Origin: Virgibacillus profundi
GTDB taxonomy: Bacteria > Bacillota > Bacilli > Bacillales > Amphibacillaceae
NCBI RefSeq assembly: GCF_002287375.1
Contig: NZ_NPOA01000008.1
Coordinates: 1 to 64,000 of the forward strand
Length of the DNA stretch: 64,000 bases
Reading direction: 5' to 3'
In this document: piece after piece, positions 8,314 through 17,130 of the stretch
Layout: each line of letters starts with the position of its first letter
How positions within the stretch are numbered: the stretch's first letter is position 1
Position numbers and translations under genes: made by a program
The notes under the pieces: generated by a model
What the model saw: only the letters and a program-made list of their open reading frames with translations
Databases searched by the model: none
Told to the model about the DNA's origin: nothing

Positions 8314-8916
8314 CTACTCTCTTCTGTTTGGTGCAAGACCTTTAATCAGCAATTCTGTCCACTCTGCCGTGTAAGGTACAACTTTTTCATATATCTGCGG
8401 ATTAGAAATACCTTCAACAAGGGTCCTGAAATAAAGCAACAGAAACTCATCGGAGTATTTTAAGTCTACCTTGCCTTCTTTACGCCCTCGATGGAACAAA
8501 TCTAACATCATACTATAGCTTTCTTTGGAGAATTTATCCATCATCAAAGACAATCCGTCGTCCCCTTTCTCTGTAATATACTCCATCATATCCATATAAA
8601 ATGATTGATTGATTTTATTTAGATAATGAATCTTATTTTGGCTCATTGCGAGAAGTGTTTCTTCAAAAGGTCTATTTTCAGCCATGATCTTTTTTGCTGT
8701 TTCACCCATTTCATCAAAAAAACCCTTAAAAACTTCATGGATAAGATTTTCTTTTGTACCAAAATACTTAAATACTGTTGTTTTTGCTACGTTTGCATGC
8801 TTTGCAATCTCCTCTATGGTTACATTTCTCCCGCTAGCATTTGTGTTCATCAATTCAAAAGTTGATTCTAAAATCTGTTTTTTCTTTTCCTCTGTTCGTT
8901 TTTGAAAGCCATTCAA
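8314..8916 (-). CDS. TetR-family transcriptional regulator
   Basis: The 200-residue protein has an N-terminal TetR helix-turn-helix (EIAKHANVAKTTVFKYFGTKENLIHEV, about residues 26-52) and a helical ligand-binding domain. It starts with TTG. It is divergent from an ABC exporter pair with 312 bases between them, the usual setting for a repressor of the pump and of itself. The inducer is unknown. Confidence 0.88.
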   Translation of the reverse strand: MNGFQKRTEEKKKQILESTFELMNTNASGRNVTIEEIAKHANVAKTTVFKYFGTKENLIHEVFKGFFDEMGETAKKIMAENRPFEETLLAMSQNKIHYLNKINQSFYMDMMEYITEKGDDGLSLMMDKFSKESYSMMLDLFHRGRKEGKVDLKYSDEFLLLYFRTLVEGISNPQIYEKVVPYTAEWTELLIKGLAPNRRE

Positions 8917-8941
8917 ATTAAATACCTACTTCCTATATATC

Positions 8942-8957
8942 ATGAAAAAAATTTCAT
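8942..8957. promoter_or_regulatory. Candidate TetR operator palindrome
   Basis: ATGAAAAAAATTTCAT is a 6-4-6 inverted repeat about 25 bases upstream of the TetR start. Its position suits autoregulation. No second copy was noticed near the ABC operon start, so the link is tentative. Confidence 0.35.
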
Positions 8958-9228
8958 AAGATAATTGTATTCTTTCCTATATTATATACGAATATTTACG
9001 AACTATCAAAGATATAATAGTATAAAATCACATTGACTACAGGGAGAAATAAGTATATTATGAACTTATAAATCTATTATAGTTTAAAACTAAGCCTGAG
9101 AAGGGAAATTATGAATCAATAACATATTGACAGTTTCCTTTATCTGATGTTTTTACTTCTCTTCTCTTTAAACAGAAAAGTACCTTACTTGTAAATGAAG
9201 TTCAATTTATAAACGAAGGAGTGTATGT

Positions 9229-10113
9229 ATGGTGGAAAAAGTAATTAACTTAAAAGGCTTGCAAAAGAAGTTTGGTAAATTTCAAGCATTAAATGATGTG
9301 ACGTTCTCAGTAAATGCTGGAGAAGTTGTCGGTTTTATTGGTCCAAATGGTGCTGGTAAATCTACAACTATCCGTACTTTATTAGGTATTATCAGGCGCG
9401 ATGACGGTCATGCGGAGATTTTTGGAAAAGATGTTTGGAAAGACAGTATTGAAATTCATAAACGTATTTCCTATGTTCCTGGTGATGTCTCTCTTTGGAG
9501 GAGTCTCACAGGGGGAGAAATTATTGATTTGTTTATTAAATTGCATGGTGGAGGAAACAAGCAAAAACGCGATTATTTAATTAAACGCTTTGAATTAGAT
9601 CCTAAGAAAAAAGCGAAAGGATATTCTAAAGGAAATCGGCAAAAGGTTGGTTTGATTGCAGCGTTATCTGTTGATTCGGATTTATATATTTTTGATGAGC
9701 CGACTTCTGGTCTGGATCCTTTAATGGAAGCCGTTTTCCAAGAAGAAGTGGAAAAAATCAAAGAAGCAGGTAAAGCAATCTTACTATCCTCACATATTTT
9801 AAGTGAAGTTGAACGTCTGGCAGATAAAGTTGTCATTATTCGGCAGGGAAAAATTGTGGAAACTGGTAACCTTGAAGAATTGCGTCACTTGACACGAACA
9901 ACCGTTACTTTAGCAACAGAACGAAATGTTGCTGAAATTGCAGGAGTAAACGGCGTACATGATTTCGAACAAACAGATAATCAAGCTACATTCTCTGCAG
10001 ATAATCAATACTTCAATGATATCTTGTTGGCAGCAACCAAGCTGGGTGTTACAAAATTTGAAGCAGTACCACCTACTCTTGAGGATTTATTCATGCGTCA
10101 TTATGAAGGCTAA
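9229..10113 (+). CDS. ABC transporter ATP-binding protein
   Basis: The 294-residue ATPase has Walker A GPNGAGKST (about 39-47), a signature variant YSKGNRQKVG (in place of LSGGQ), Walker B LYIFDEPTSGLDP and the switch histidine in LLSSHILSEVERLADKV. The C-terminal part after residue 225 is the extension seen in drug-export ATPases. It lies 24 bases upstream of a large permease gene and divergent from the TetR regulator. The pair probably exports drugs or peptides; the substrate is unknown. Confidence 0.92.
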   Translation: MVEKVINLKGLQKKFGKFQALNDVTFSVNAGEVVGFIGPNGAGKSTTIRTLLGIIRRDDGHAEIFGKDVWKDSIEIHKRISYVPGDVSLWRSLTGGEIIDLFIKLHGGGNKQKRDYLIKRFELDPKKKAKGYSKGNRQKVGLIAALSVDSDLYIFDEPTSGLDPLMEAVFQEEVEKIKEAGKAILLSSHILSEVERLADKVVIIRQGKIVETGNLEELRHLTRTTVTLATERNVAEIAGVNGVHDFEQTDNQATFSADNQYFNDILLAATKLGVTKFEAVPPTLEDLFMRHYEG

Positions 10114-10137
10114 GCTTTAAAAAGGAGGGAAGATGCA

Positions 10138-11751
10138 ATGAGGGAGAAATTTACACATTGGGATTCACTGTTTGCACTATATCTGAAACGTGATTGGAAA
10201 AAAATAATAGTTTGGATTTTAGGAGTTGGGCTGTTTTCAGCAGGATTTGTTTCAGCCTTCGAAGAAATAGCAAAAGGTCAAGGTTTGGTGGGGATGTACG
10301 AAACACTAAAAAACCCTGCAATGATAGCCATGGTAGGTCCTACACCAGTAGAATCAGCAGCAGATTATACGTTAGGCGCAATGTATGCGCATGAAATGTT
10401 ACTATTCTGTGGACTATTTGCGATGATAATGTCTGTTTTACACGTGGTCAGTCATACTCGTAAAGAAGAGGATCTTGGACTTACTGAGCTTGTACGCTCC
10501 TTTCAGATAGGTCGTCAAGCAAACTCGCTTGCTTCCATGATGGAAACCATTGTCATTAATGCCTTACTTGCACTTTTTATTGGTGGAGTAATGATGAGCT
10601 TCGGTGCAGATACGATTTCTGCTGAAGGTTCCCTTTTATTTGGAGCCTCCATCGGATTTGCTGGGATTGTCGGTGCAGGATTTGCACTTGTTATGGCTCA
10701 AATTATGCCGTCCTCGACCAGTGCAACAGGTTCAGCACTTGGGATTGTAGGATTGCTTTATATTATTCGTGCAGGGACAGATGTCTCCAATGTTGATTTT
10801 TCTATAATCAATCCACTTAGTTGGACTTATTTAACGTATCCCTTCACGGAAAACAACTGGATTCCGCTTATTTTTGCTTTGATTTTTAGTGCAATCGTAG
10901 TGATCATTGCATTTGCTCTTGAAGGAGCACGTGATATGGGCGCAGGCTATCTTCCTGAAAGAGAAGGTCGAGGAAATGCAAAAAAATCTTTGTTATCTGT
11001 TCGGGGTTTATTTACCAAGATTAATAAAGGAGTGATGATTGGCTGGTTGGTCGCCTTTGTTATTATGGGGGCGGCCTATGGTTCAATTTATGGAGACATG
11101 CAAACTTTCCTTGAGAGTAACGAAATGATGAAACAGATGTTTTCTCAATCAGGTGTTTCTATCGAAGAATCATTCACTGGGACGATTATGATGGTTATGA
11201 TTGTTTTAGTTTCTATTTTGCCAATTGCTATTGTCAATAAACTTTTCACTGAAGAAAGCCGCTTACACTTAAGTCAGCTTTATGCTACAAAAGTGACTCG
11301 CGGACAACTTTATTGGACCAGTATTGGTTTAGCGGTTTTTGCAGGCTTAGCAGGGATCTTATTAGCTGCCGGTAGTCTTGGTGGCACAGCCATCTCCGTA
11401 ATGGGAGATAGCGTAACGATGGATATAGTGGATTTTCTCACTGCTGGTTACAACTTCTTACCATCCGTATTATTCTTTACTGGTCTTGCGGCTTTAGCTC
11501 TCGGTTGGGTTCCGAAATTAGGTAAGTTGGTTTATTTTTATCTTGGCTATTCCTTTGCACTAAACTACTTTGGAGGTATATTAGACTTACCAGAATGGTT
11601 TTCGAAAACAGCCATTCAAAGCTGGATTCCACAAATGCCAATGGATGATTTTAGTACTCCAGTTTTCATTACAATAACTGTGATTAGCATCGCTTTAATG
11701 GTAATGGGTTATCTTGGTTATAGTAGACGGGATATGGTTGAAGGAGCTTAA
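10138..11751 (+). CDS. ABC transporter permease (multidrug-type, 12 TM)
   Basis: The 537-residue protein is strongly hydrophobic with about twelve membrane segments in two similar halves: one cluster in residues 20-260, a charged cytoplasmic linker about 265-295, and a second cluster from about 300. This layout matches large permeases encoded beside TetR regulators in Gram-positive bacteria. AAAGGAGGG precedes its ATG. A strong terminator follows about 100 bases after the stop. Confidence 0.85.
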   Translation: MREKFTHWDSLFALYLKRDWKKIIVWILGVGLFSAGFVSAFEEIAKGQGLVGMYETLKNPAMIAMVGPTPVESAADYTLGAMYAHEMLLFCGLFAMIMSVLHVVSHTRKEEDLGLTELVRSFQIGRQANSLASMMETIVINALLALFIGGVMMSFGADTISAEGSLLFGASIGFAGIVGAGFALVMAQIMPSSTSATGSALGIVGLLYIIRAGTDVSNVDFSIINPLSWTYLTYPFTENNWIPLIFALIFSAIVVIIAFALEGARDMGAGYLPEREGRGNAKKSLLSVRGLFTKINKGVMIGWLVAFVIMGAAYGSIYGDMQTFLESNEMMKQMFSQSGVSIEESFTGTIMMVMIVLVSILPIAIVNKLFTEESRLHLSQLYATKVTRGQLYWTSIGLAVFAGLAGILLAAGSLGGTAISVMGDSVTMDIVDFLTAGYNFLPSVLFFTGLAALALGWVPKLGKLVYFYLGYSFALNYFGGILDLPEWFSKTAIQSWIPQMPMDDFSTPVFITITVISIALMVMGYLGYSRRDMVEGA

Positions 11752-11853
11752 TATTAACCAATAAAGAAGTGAAGTTATTTAAGAACTTAATGCCAACACC
11801 TATATAGCATTAGCGCCATTATTGAACAAAAGTAAAGAACTATTTATTGAAAT

Positions 11854-11890
11854 AAACCGCATTTTTCAACCGAAGAATGCGGTTTTAATC
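11854..11890 (+). terminator. Terminator of ABC exporter operon
   Basis: AAACCGCATT (11854-11863) and AATGCGGTTT (11876-11885) form a perfect 10-bp stem ending in TTTT. Confidence 0.85.
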
Positions 11891-11928
11891 TTAAGAGTGT
11901 GCCAGACTCAAGTCATACGACGGTTGGG

Positions 11929-12021
11929 TTAATAATATGAGTGGATTAAAAAGTAGCTAACGGAAGAAATTATAATAAAAGCCACAATTGTAAACCATAA
12001 CCATTTTGGAAATTTACTCAA
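11929..12021 (-). CDS. 30-residue membrane peptide downstream of ynfA
   Basis: A TTG start preceded by AGGGTGAG gives a 30-residue product with one membrane helix (WLWFTIVAFIIISSVSYFLI). It begins 22 bases after the YnfA-family stop, so it is probably co-transcribed. No family is recognised. RBS and composition support it, but its length limits confidence. Confidence 0.45.
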   Translation of the reverse strand: MSKFPKWLWFTIVAFIIISSVSYFLIHSYY

Positions 12022-12042
12022 CAAAACTCACCCTATTTGCTT

Positions 12043-12378
12043 TTAATGGCGTGGCGCAAACAAATTTACGGATACACCAATTAAGCAAATGCTAGCACCT
12101 ACCCAATCATATAAATCAGGTGTTTTCCTATCAATTCCCCAACCCCATAAAACAGAAAGAACTACAAAAACTCCACCGTATGCAGCATAAACTCTACCGA
12201 ACGATGGAAAGGTTTGAAATGTAGCAATCACACCATATAGGGCTAATGCTACTCCACCACCTATTCCCCAAAAAACATGTTTTCCTTCTCTTAACCATAA
12301 CCAAATTAGATAACCTCCACCAATCTCGGCGATACCTGCAACTATAAATAATACGATTGCGTAAATAATATAGACCAC
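12043..12378 (-). CDS. YnfA family (UPF0060) membrane protein
   Basis: The 111-residue protein has four membrane helices. It contains the YnfA signatures [18 protein letters not shown] (about 16-33), [15 protein letters not shown] and a C-terminal [17 protein letters not shown]. The family resembles small multidrug resistance transporters, and efflux function is suggested but not firmly shown. It may be co-transcribed with the 30-residue peptide downstream. Confidence 0.9.
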   Translation of the reverse strand: MVYIIYAIVLFIVAGIAEIGGGYLIWLWLREGKHVFWGIGGGVALALYGVIATFQTFPSFGRVYAAYGGVFVVLSVLWGWGIDRKTPDLYDWVGASICLIGVSVNLFAPRH

Positions 12379-12430
12379 TTCCTATAACAAACATCTTATA
12401 TAATAAATTATAACTTATTATTACTGCATT

Positions 12431-12522
12431 AGTCTGTCAGATAGCTCAAGAAGCGATTGCTCTTATTGTGCTATCGCAGTTTACACCAATATTGCTTCTT
12501 TCGCTAATGCACCAGTTCCTTA
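12431..12522 (-). repeat. Intergenic array repeat, full A-B unit
   Basis: Read on the minus strand it starts with AACTGGTGCATTAGCG (type A) and ends with GAGCTATCTGACAG (type B). It shares CAATATTGCTTCTTTCGC (plus strand) with copies at 16.3 and 33.7 kb. It lies between the YnfA-family gene and the permease-prefix protein gene. Confidence 0.7.
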
Positions 12523-12596
12523 AATACCACAGACTTTTTTCATAAAGAAAACAATATGAAGCAATAGCAATGTAGATTTCCTCAGTTCCCTCTTTA

Positions 12597-13298
12597 CTAT
12601 TTTTGATTTCCTAATATTTTACTACTTTTTCTACTGCCTACATATAAAAGTAGCGGGGAAGCTGAGGATAATAAAAGGATAGTTAAGAATCCAGGTAAAG
12701 CTGGTAATAAGTCAAATACAGTATAAAATCCGAAATTAAATGCTAAAAAAATCAGCATGATAAATTGCCCATATTCTGCCGTGACACCCGATCCAACGTT
12801 CATTATTAATTGTCCGCTTACTGCTAAACTTATATTAATTACAAATATAATAGCAACTGATTTTAATAAAAGATGGTTAGAAAAACTTTTAAGAAACCTA
12901 TTACCAATATATAAATATAGATAACAAGCAGAAAGTGTGGCAATTGCATAAATAACTTTTGCTACAAAGGTATCAGTCATAAGCCTATCAATACTAAAAA
13001 CTAAATTAAGTGCAATTCCTACCATTAAGCTAATCAGCAAGTGGAGCAATAAGGGCTTAAAATATAATATTGGATTTGGACTATGAAGTTTATTAAACTC
13101 ATTGCCAAGGATTATCGGGTTTCCCATTTGTTCTACTGCTTTTATTTCTGCATCCTCCTCATCAAAGCCTTTTGTAACCCAATATTCCTTTGATTTATTC
13201 AAATGAAATTCTAATTCAGCCTCGACGTTTTTTTTCGCTTTTTTTGACCGAATTTGATTAGTAACTTCCTTTAAAAAGAAGTCCATATCTTTTCTCAT
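12597..13298 (-). CDS. Membrane protein with permease-prefix-like N-terminus
   Basis: The 233-residue protein starts with a soluble helical segment (EVTNQIRSKKAKKNVEAELEFHL, then DAEIKAVEQMGNP) resembling the permease prefix domain found beside PadR regulators. About five membrane helices follow from residue 80. It is the third gene of a sigma factor-PadR-membrane protein operon, with a six-base gap to the PadR gene. A sensor or anti-sigma-like role is possible but not shown. Confidence 0.7.
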   Translation of the reverse strand: MRKDMDFFLKEVTNQIRSKKAKKNVEAELEFHLNKSKEYWVTKGFDEEDAEIKAVEQMGNPIILGNEFNKLHSPNPILYFKPLLLHLLISLMVGIALNLVFSIDRLMTDTFVAKVIYAIATLSACYLYLYIGNRFLKSFSNHLLLKSVAIIFVINISLAVSGQLIMNVGSGVTAEYGQFIMLIFLAFNFGFYTVFDLLPALPGFLTILLLSSASPLLLYVGSRKSSKILGNQK

Positions 13299-13304
13299 TT
13301 TTCA

Positions 13305-13709
13305 TCACCCCTCTAATAATTCTTTGAATAAAAACCCCTTTTGTCTTTCTTGATTCCCAGCTTTTTGTATAGCTTTTTTACCCTTAGCACTTGTCTGGTA
13401 TAACTTAGCCTCAGATTCGTTCCATTTTGAAATTAAATATCCGTTTTGTTCTAAGGCATGTAATAAGGTATATAACTCCCCTTCATTTTCTTCAAAAGAA
13501 TGATTGCATTTGAAATTTAATTGCTGAGTCAAATCAAACCCTGTCTTTTCCTTTATAAGAAGTTGCAGCACTACTAGGATATTTTCCTCTTTATTGTTCT
13601 GATTTCTTATCTTTTCATGAACTTGAAGGCGAATTTGATCTGAAAAGTTTAGTTGGCTAAACCTTTTCTTATCCATTGTTTCACGAAGTCCTCTTAGCTT
13701 ATTTTCCAT
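13305..13709 (-). CDS. PadR-like transcriptional regulator
   Basis: The 134-residue protein has a winged-helix segment with ILVVLQLLIKEKTGFDLTQQL (about 45-65), ELYTLLHALEQNGYLISKW (about 77-95) and a YQTSAKGKKAIQKA tail, the PadR pattern. An N-terminal extension of about 40 residues is unusual for PadR. It starts immediately after the stop of the upstream sigma factor, so the two are translationally linked. Confidence 0.72.
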   Translation of the reverse strand: MENKLRGLRETMDKKRFSQLNFSDQIRLQVHEKIRNQNNKEENILVVLQLLIKEKTGFDLTQQLNFKCNHSFEENEGELYTLLHALEQNGYLISKWNESEAKLYQTSAKGKKAIQKAGNQERQKGFLFKELLEG

Positions 13710-14246
13710 TTAATTACCCTCCAATCGTTTCTTTAATAGTTCCTTTGCTCTTTTAAGACGTGTTTTAATTGTATTTTGATTAATACCTATTAAAGTAGCT
13801 AGCTCCTTGATAGTTAGGTCTTCAAAATAAAATAAAAAGATTACTTCCCGATATTTTACTGGTAAATCCATGATTGCATTTACTAATTTTTCATCCTCAT
13901 CTTTTTGAATAAATGCCTGTTCTACACTTATTGCTTGTGCTTTATCAAATAACTTCTCGTTCTCTGCTTGGGTTACGTTTTTGTAATACCAGCTCTTCAG
14001 GTAGTCTTTACAGTGATTAATCGCAATTTGCCATAACCAGGTTCTTAACTTGGATTTCCCCTTAAATGTATGAAGGGAGTTATAGCATTTAATGAATATT
14101 TCTTGTGTTAAATCTTCGGCAATCTCTTTACTATTTACATAAGAATACGCAAGGTGCAATATCTCTTGACCATATTGGGTCATCATTTGATCGATAAGTT
14201 CTGCTTTATCTTCACTTTGAAAAGCTTCTGCTGATACTTCTTCCAA
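13710..14246 (-). CDS. ECF-type RNA polymerase sigma factor
   Basis: The 178-residue protein has sigma region 2 (LAYSYVNSKEIAEDLTQEIFIKCYNSL, then LRTWLWQIAINHCKDYL) and region 4 (LPVKYREVIFLFYFEDLTIKELATLIGI, then TIKTRLKRAKELLKKRL). It starts with TTG after AAGGGGAG. It heads a three-gene operon with a PadR-like protein and a membrane protein. No classical anti-sigma with a zinc motif is present, so the membrane protein is the candidate partner. Confidence 0.9.
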   Translation of the reverse strand: MEEVSAEAFQSEDKAELIDQMMTQYGQEILHLAYSYVNSKEIAEDLTQEIFIKCYNSLHTFKGKSKLRTWLWQIAINHCKDYLKSWYYKNVTQAENEKLFDKAQAISVEQAFIQKDEDEKLVNAIMDLPVKYREVIFLFYFEDLTIKELATLIGINQNTIKTRLKRAKELLKKRLEGN

Positions 14247-14340
14247 TGCTATTTCTCCCCTTTAAATATAAGACGATGTACTTTACAAAAGAGTTTGTTT
14301 TTTATAATACTTTCTTTCATTTTGATATTAATATATAAAA

Positions 14341-14370
14341 TTAAAAAACGTATCTTTTGGTGATACGCTT
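14341..14370 (-). terminator. Terminator downstream of the GrpB-family gene
   Basis: On the minus strand CGTATC pairs with GATACG around a seven-base loop, followed by TTTTTTAATTTT. It separates the GrpB-family gene from the sigma operon. Confidence 0.7.
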
Positions 14371-14415
14371 AATTTATAGCATTCAATATCTAATTTTAGC
14401 ACAAAAAGCTTTTAC

Positions 14416-14447
14416 TCTTATTCAACCAAAGCACCAGTTAAATCAAT
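14416..14447 (-). repeat. Intergenic array repeat, type A half
   Basis: The minus strand reads TTTAACTGGTGCTTTGG, the type A motif. It lies just downstream of the GrpB-family gene. Confidence 0.6.
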
Positions 14448-14462
14448 AAAACTTAACAGTAA

Positions 14463-15002
14463 TTAATCAACATTAAATGAATCCTTCCTGGTTTTTTCAT
14501 ACCAGTTCAACGCTTTTACTTCTATTTCTTTTACAAGATGTTCCTTACCATTTATGTATGATTTAATATCATAGGGAAATTGTTGTGCCAATCTTTCTTT
14601 TAATTCACCATAGCTCTTCTTTACTTCGAGATTTCTTTGCAGGTAATCTCGAAAAACCAAGTGTCGTTTTATTTCACAACTTCCAACCTGATAAATATGA
14701 ACGTGATGAGAGCGATTGTCGCCACCTTTTTGAAAATATCTTCTTCCAGGTATTCCGTTCTCACCTTTAGGTTCATACCCATTGATCCCCATCTCAGGAT
14801 TGTATTTGTCAACGAGATCTATGTCTTTAACGACTGGCATTATATCTAATATTGGTTTAGCTTTTAGACCCGGAACTGATGTACTACCAATATGATGAAT
14901 ATCTACAATTTCATTCCCAAAAATGAATTTAAGTATTTCAACTTCTTCTACAAACATTAAAGACCATTTTTCACTATATGAACATACTTCGACCTTTCTC
15001 AA
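14463..15002 (-). CDS. GrpB family (UPF0157) nucleotidyltransferase-like protein
   Basis: The product of 179 residues has the GrpB motifs HHIGSTSVPGLKAKPILDIMPVV (about 36-58) and a later HHVHIYQ. The GS...D.D-like core is typical of nucleotidyltransferase folds. Biochemical function is unknown; some members are fused to CoaE. The TTG start was chosen because AAAGGGTG lies seven bases before it. A start 21 bases upstream would overlap that RBS. It is a single gene between two array repeats. Confidence 0.82.
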   Translation of the reverse strand: MRKVEVCSYSEKWSLMFVEEVEILKFIFGNEIVDIHHIGSTSVPGLKAKPILDIMPVVKDIDLVDKYNPEMGINGYEPKGENGIPGRRYFQKGGDNRSHHVHIYQVGSCEIKRHLVFRDYLQRNLEVKKSYGELKERLAQQFPYDIKSYINGKEHLVKEIEVKALNWYEKTRKDSFNVD

Positions 15003-15020
15003 AGCAGAACACCCTTTCTT

Positions 15021-15050
15021 CAATAAAACGAACCAGATAGATCAAGAGCC
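15021..15050 (-). repeat. Intergenic array repeat, type B half
   Basis: The plus strand reads CGAACCAGATAGATCAAGAG, close to other type B halves. It lies directly upstream of the GrpB-family gene. AACATTAACATAATATTC follows, as it also does after the copy at 20.5 kb. Confidence 0.55.
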
Positions 15051-15207
15051 TTTTATTTAACATTAACATAATATTCAATCGGTTTTTCTAAAAAAAATAT
15101 GATCAGTTTGATAGCCACCTTGTTCAACTCTTGCCCCATTTTGTTGAAGAAAGACTTGCTCAATTTAAAATTCTATATCCAAATAAGATTTTTTTAAAGA
15201 AAAATTA

Positions 15208-15873
15208 CTAAAAGGCGGTAAGTTTATTTAGCCTGTTTACCAGAGGTTCTTTCCACTCATCAGCCAATTCCCTAACAGCTAATAATCTTTTTATTCCTTC
15301 AATATCTTTTTGTTTATGAAAATAAATCTCATTTCCATAAAGAATTGATACTTTGTTAGGGTGCGATTCCAACAATGTAATTTTAGAATCTTTTCGTACA
15401 ATACCTTCTCCTAAAACACGACATAAATAACCAGTAAAACCTGTTTGTACCATCCTTTTTAGAAGAGAAGGGTGATTAGTTCGCTTTGTAATTGTACTAC
15501 ACGGTATTCTACCTTGAGTAACCTGTATAATGGCTTCTCCAAGTTGAAAAATATCTCCAACACAAACATCTTTTTCCAACATATTCGTTACTGTTAAATT
15601 TTCACCGAAAGTTGAGGGTGGTAGAGGGTTACCAAGTTCTTTTTCCCACAGAAAATAATGTTCATACGGGTAAACACATACAGCACGATCTAGACCACCG
15701 TGATTCTTTAAGTCTCCAACCCCATCACCTTGAAATCTGTTTTTTGTTAAAAAAGCCTCTTCAATTATTTGTTTACTAATCCCTGTATTTATCTCCTTAC
15801 CATTTCCATATATCATTTTTTTGGGTAACCCAATTGAAAAATTATTTAATTCTATTGCTTTACTACTCGCCAT
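15208..15873 (-). CDS. MOSC domain protein (YiiM-like)
   Basis: The 221-residue protein has the MOSC pattern: GDLKNHGGLDRAVCVYPYEHY (about 53-73), PPSTFGENLTV (about 86-96) and GRIPCSTITKR with the conserved cysteine (about 124-134). MOSC domains bind sulfur-carrier or molybdenum-cofactor intermediates. YiiM-type proteins detoxify N-hydroxylated compounds. The RBS before the ATG is weak. No molybdenum genes are nearby, so it is probably a free-standing accessory gene. Confidence 0.85.
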   Translation of the reverse strand: MASSKAIELNNFSIGLPKKMIYGNGKEINTGISKQIIEEAFLTKNRFQGDGVGDLKNHGGLDRAVCVYPYEHYFLWEKELGNPLPPSTFGENLTVTNMLEKDVCVGDIFQLGEAIIQVTQGRIPCSTITKRTNHPSLLKRMVQTGFTGYLCRVLGEGIVRKDSKITLLESHPNKVSILYGNEIYFHKQKDIEGIKRLLAVRELADEWKEPLVNRLNKLTAF

Positions 15874-15904
15874 TGTAATACGAACCCACTTTCTCTTATT
15901 ATCT

Positions 15905-15962
15905 TTAAAAGACCGCCTTGACGTTCTTGTTGTAGTATTAAAGCACCCGTTTGTTTAAGATG
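15905..15962 (-). repeat. Intergenic array repeat, type A with hairpin
   Basis: The minus strand reads CTTAAACAAACGGGTGCTTT and later GGCGGTCTTTTAAAG. The TAA stop of the upstream membrane protein gene (15955-15957) lies inside its edge. Confidence 0.65.
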
Positions 15963-16260
15963 CACTATGCTTTCTCTCTTTCGAAAAGCTAAATAATGCT
16001 ATTACTAAGCAAAGCATACTCAATGCCCAAACAACTCCAGAAATACCTATTTGGAGCGAGATCTCTTCTGAAGCCATTGGATGATTGTAGTCAAAAGCTA
16101 TGCCCTTTAATCCAAAATAGAATGCAACAGAAACTAATAGCAAATGAAGTATTGTCCAGATGTATCCTGAACTATTATTTTTCTTTTTCACCCAAAGGAA
16201 TACAATAACTAAAATTGCAATCCCCATAACAATAGAAAATCCACCAATTAACAAACCCAT
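15955..16260 (-). CDS. Small integral membrane protein (101 aa)
   Basis: The product has three hydrophobic segments (about 2-24, 34-53, 70-95), a basic loop KKKNNSSG after the first, and a Lys/His-rich tail. I recognise no family. AGGAAG sits close to the ATG; a TTG two codons later has better spacing. It occupies one interval between two array repeats. Confidence 0.6.
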   Translation of the reverse strand: MGLLIGGFSIVMGIAILVIVFLWVKKKNNSSGYIWTILHLLLVSVAFYFGLKGIAFDYNHPMASEEISLQIGISGVVWALSMLCLVIALFSFSKERKHSAS

Positions 16261-16310
16261 TACTTCCTGTTCTAATGGTATAAGATTACACCTCCATATT
16301 AAATTTCATC

Positions 16311-16372
16311 TTAAACAATCCTGCCCTTTACTTCAATATTGCTTCTTTCGCTAAAGCACCAGATTGTTAAAG
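16311..16372 (-). repeat. Intergenic array repeat, full A-B unit
   Basis: On the minus strand it runs from AATCTGGTGCTTTAGCG to AAAGGGCAGGATTGTTTAAG. The middle is almost identical to the copies at 12.48 and 33.75 kb. Confidence 0.72.
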
Positions 16373-16382
16373 AGTAGTACGT

Positions 16383-16514
16383 TTACTTATTTTTGATTTC
16401 TTCTAATAAATAAATTACCTTTTCATTTAGTTCTATTATCGTATCATTTTGCCTTCTAATTGTTTTAAAATCTATTAAAAACAATATTAAAATTAATGTG
16501 ATTAAGATAATCAT
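16383..16514 (-). CDS. 43-residue membrane/coiled-coil protein
   Basis: An ATG with GGGGTGA five bases upstream opens a 43-codon frame. Its N-terminal helix MIILITLILILFLIDFK is hydrophobic and the rest (RRQNDTIIELNEKVIYLLEE) is amphipathic. No family is recognised. It exactly fills one repeat-bounded interval, which supports it as a real small gene. Confidence 0.55.
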   Translation of the reverse strand: MIILITLILILFLIDFKTIRRQNDTIIELNEKVIYLLEEIKNK

Positions 16515-16570
16515 TCGGTTCACCCCATATATATTTTTACATCCTAACTCTACCTAAAAAAACATAATCC

Positions 16571-16602
16571 TTATTGAACTTTTGCACCAGATAGCTTAAA
16601 AG
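16571..16602 (-). repeat. Intergenic array repeat, type A half
   Basis: The minus strand reads AAGCTATCTGGTGCAAAAG, a fusion of the type B start (GCTATCTGG) and type A (CTGGTGC). Confidence 0.55.
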
Positions 16603-16606
16603 TGCT

Positions 16607-16792
16607 TTATAATATATTGATATACTTAAGAAAAGAATGAGCTGTAATGTATAAAAAAATAATAAGCATTACAAGTATAACCCAGGAATAGTAATGCTTT
16701 TTACTTCTTAAAATATTATATATAAAAATCAAAATAGTACCGATAATAACTACTCCGCCAATTATAGGTATAAGGAATAAAAATACAGTCAT
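16607..16792 (-). CDS. Two-helix membrane protein (61 aa)
   Basis: AGGAGTTG precedes the ATG. The 61-residue product has two membrane helices (about 4-28 and 37-56) joined by a basic loop RSKKHYYS. No family is recognised. It lies alone between two copies of the array repeat. Confidence 0.55.
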   Translation of the reverse strand: MTVFLFLIPIIGGVVIIGTILIFIYNILRSKKHYYSWVILVMLIIFLYITAHSFLKYINIL

Positions 16793-16813
16793 TCAACACA
16801 ACTCCTAGCATCT

Positions 16814-16882
16814 CCAAGCAGCTACTGAACTCTTTTTTTTCGCCTTTTTATTGTACTAAAGCACCAGTTTAACTTAACAAAT
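16814..16882 (-). repeat. Intergenic array repeat, type A with spacer
   Basis: The minus strand reads GTTAAACTGGTGCTTTAGTA and then AAAAAGGCG. It lies between the zinc-ribbon gene and the 61-aa gene. Confidence 0.6.
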
Positions 16883-16931
16883 TGCCACCCCTATTATTAT
16901 AAAATCGTCACAACAAAGAGAGGTAAATAAT

Positions 16932-17105
16932 CTATAATTTACAATTTGAACAAATTATTCTATCAGCTTGCTTCCTTAGTGCAGCATCCAACATGCCATA
17001 GGGCATTTTCAATTGAGAAGGTAATTTCAACTCCACAACTATGCTTTCGTTAACTTCAATATTTTTATTACATACGGTACATTTTAGACTTTTATCTCCA
17101 AACAT
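16932..17105 (-). CDS. Small zinc-ribbon-like protein (57 aa)
   Basis: GGGAGGCGGAAGT precedes the ATG. The 57-residue product carries CTVC (residues 9-12) and CSNC (52-55), a four-cysteine arrangement likely to hold a zinc ion, around an amphipathic middle. I recognise no named family. It fills one interval of the repeat array and has its own RBS. Confidence 0.62.
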   Translation of the reverse strand: MFGDKSLKCTVCNKNIEVNESIVVELKLPSQLKMPYGMLDAALRKQADRIICSNCKL

Positions 17106-17130
17106 ACTTCCGCCTCCCTGATACTTTATT

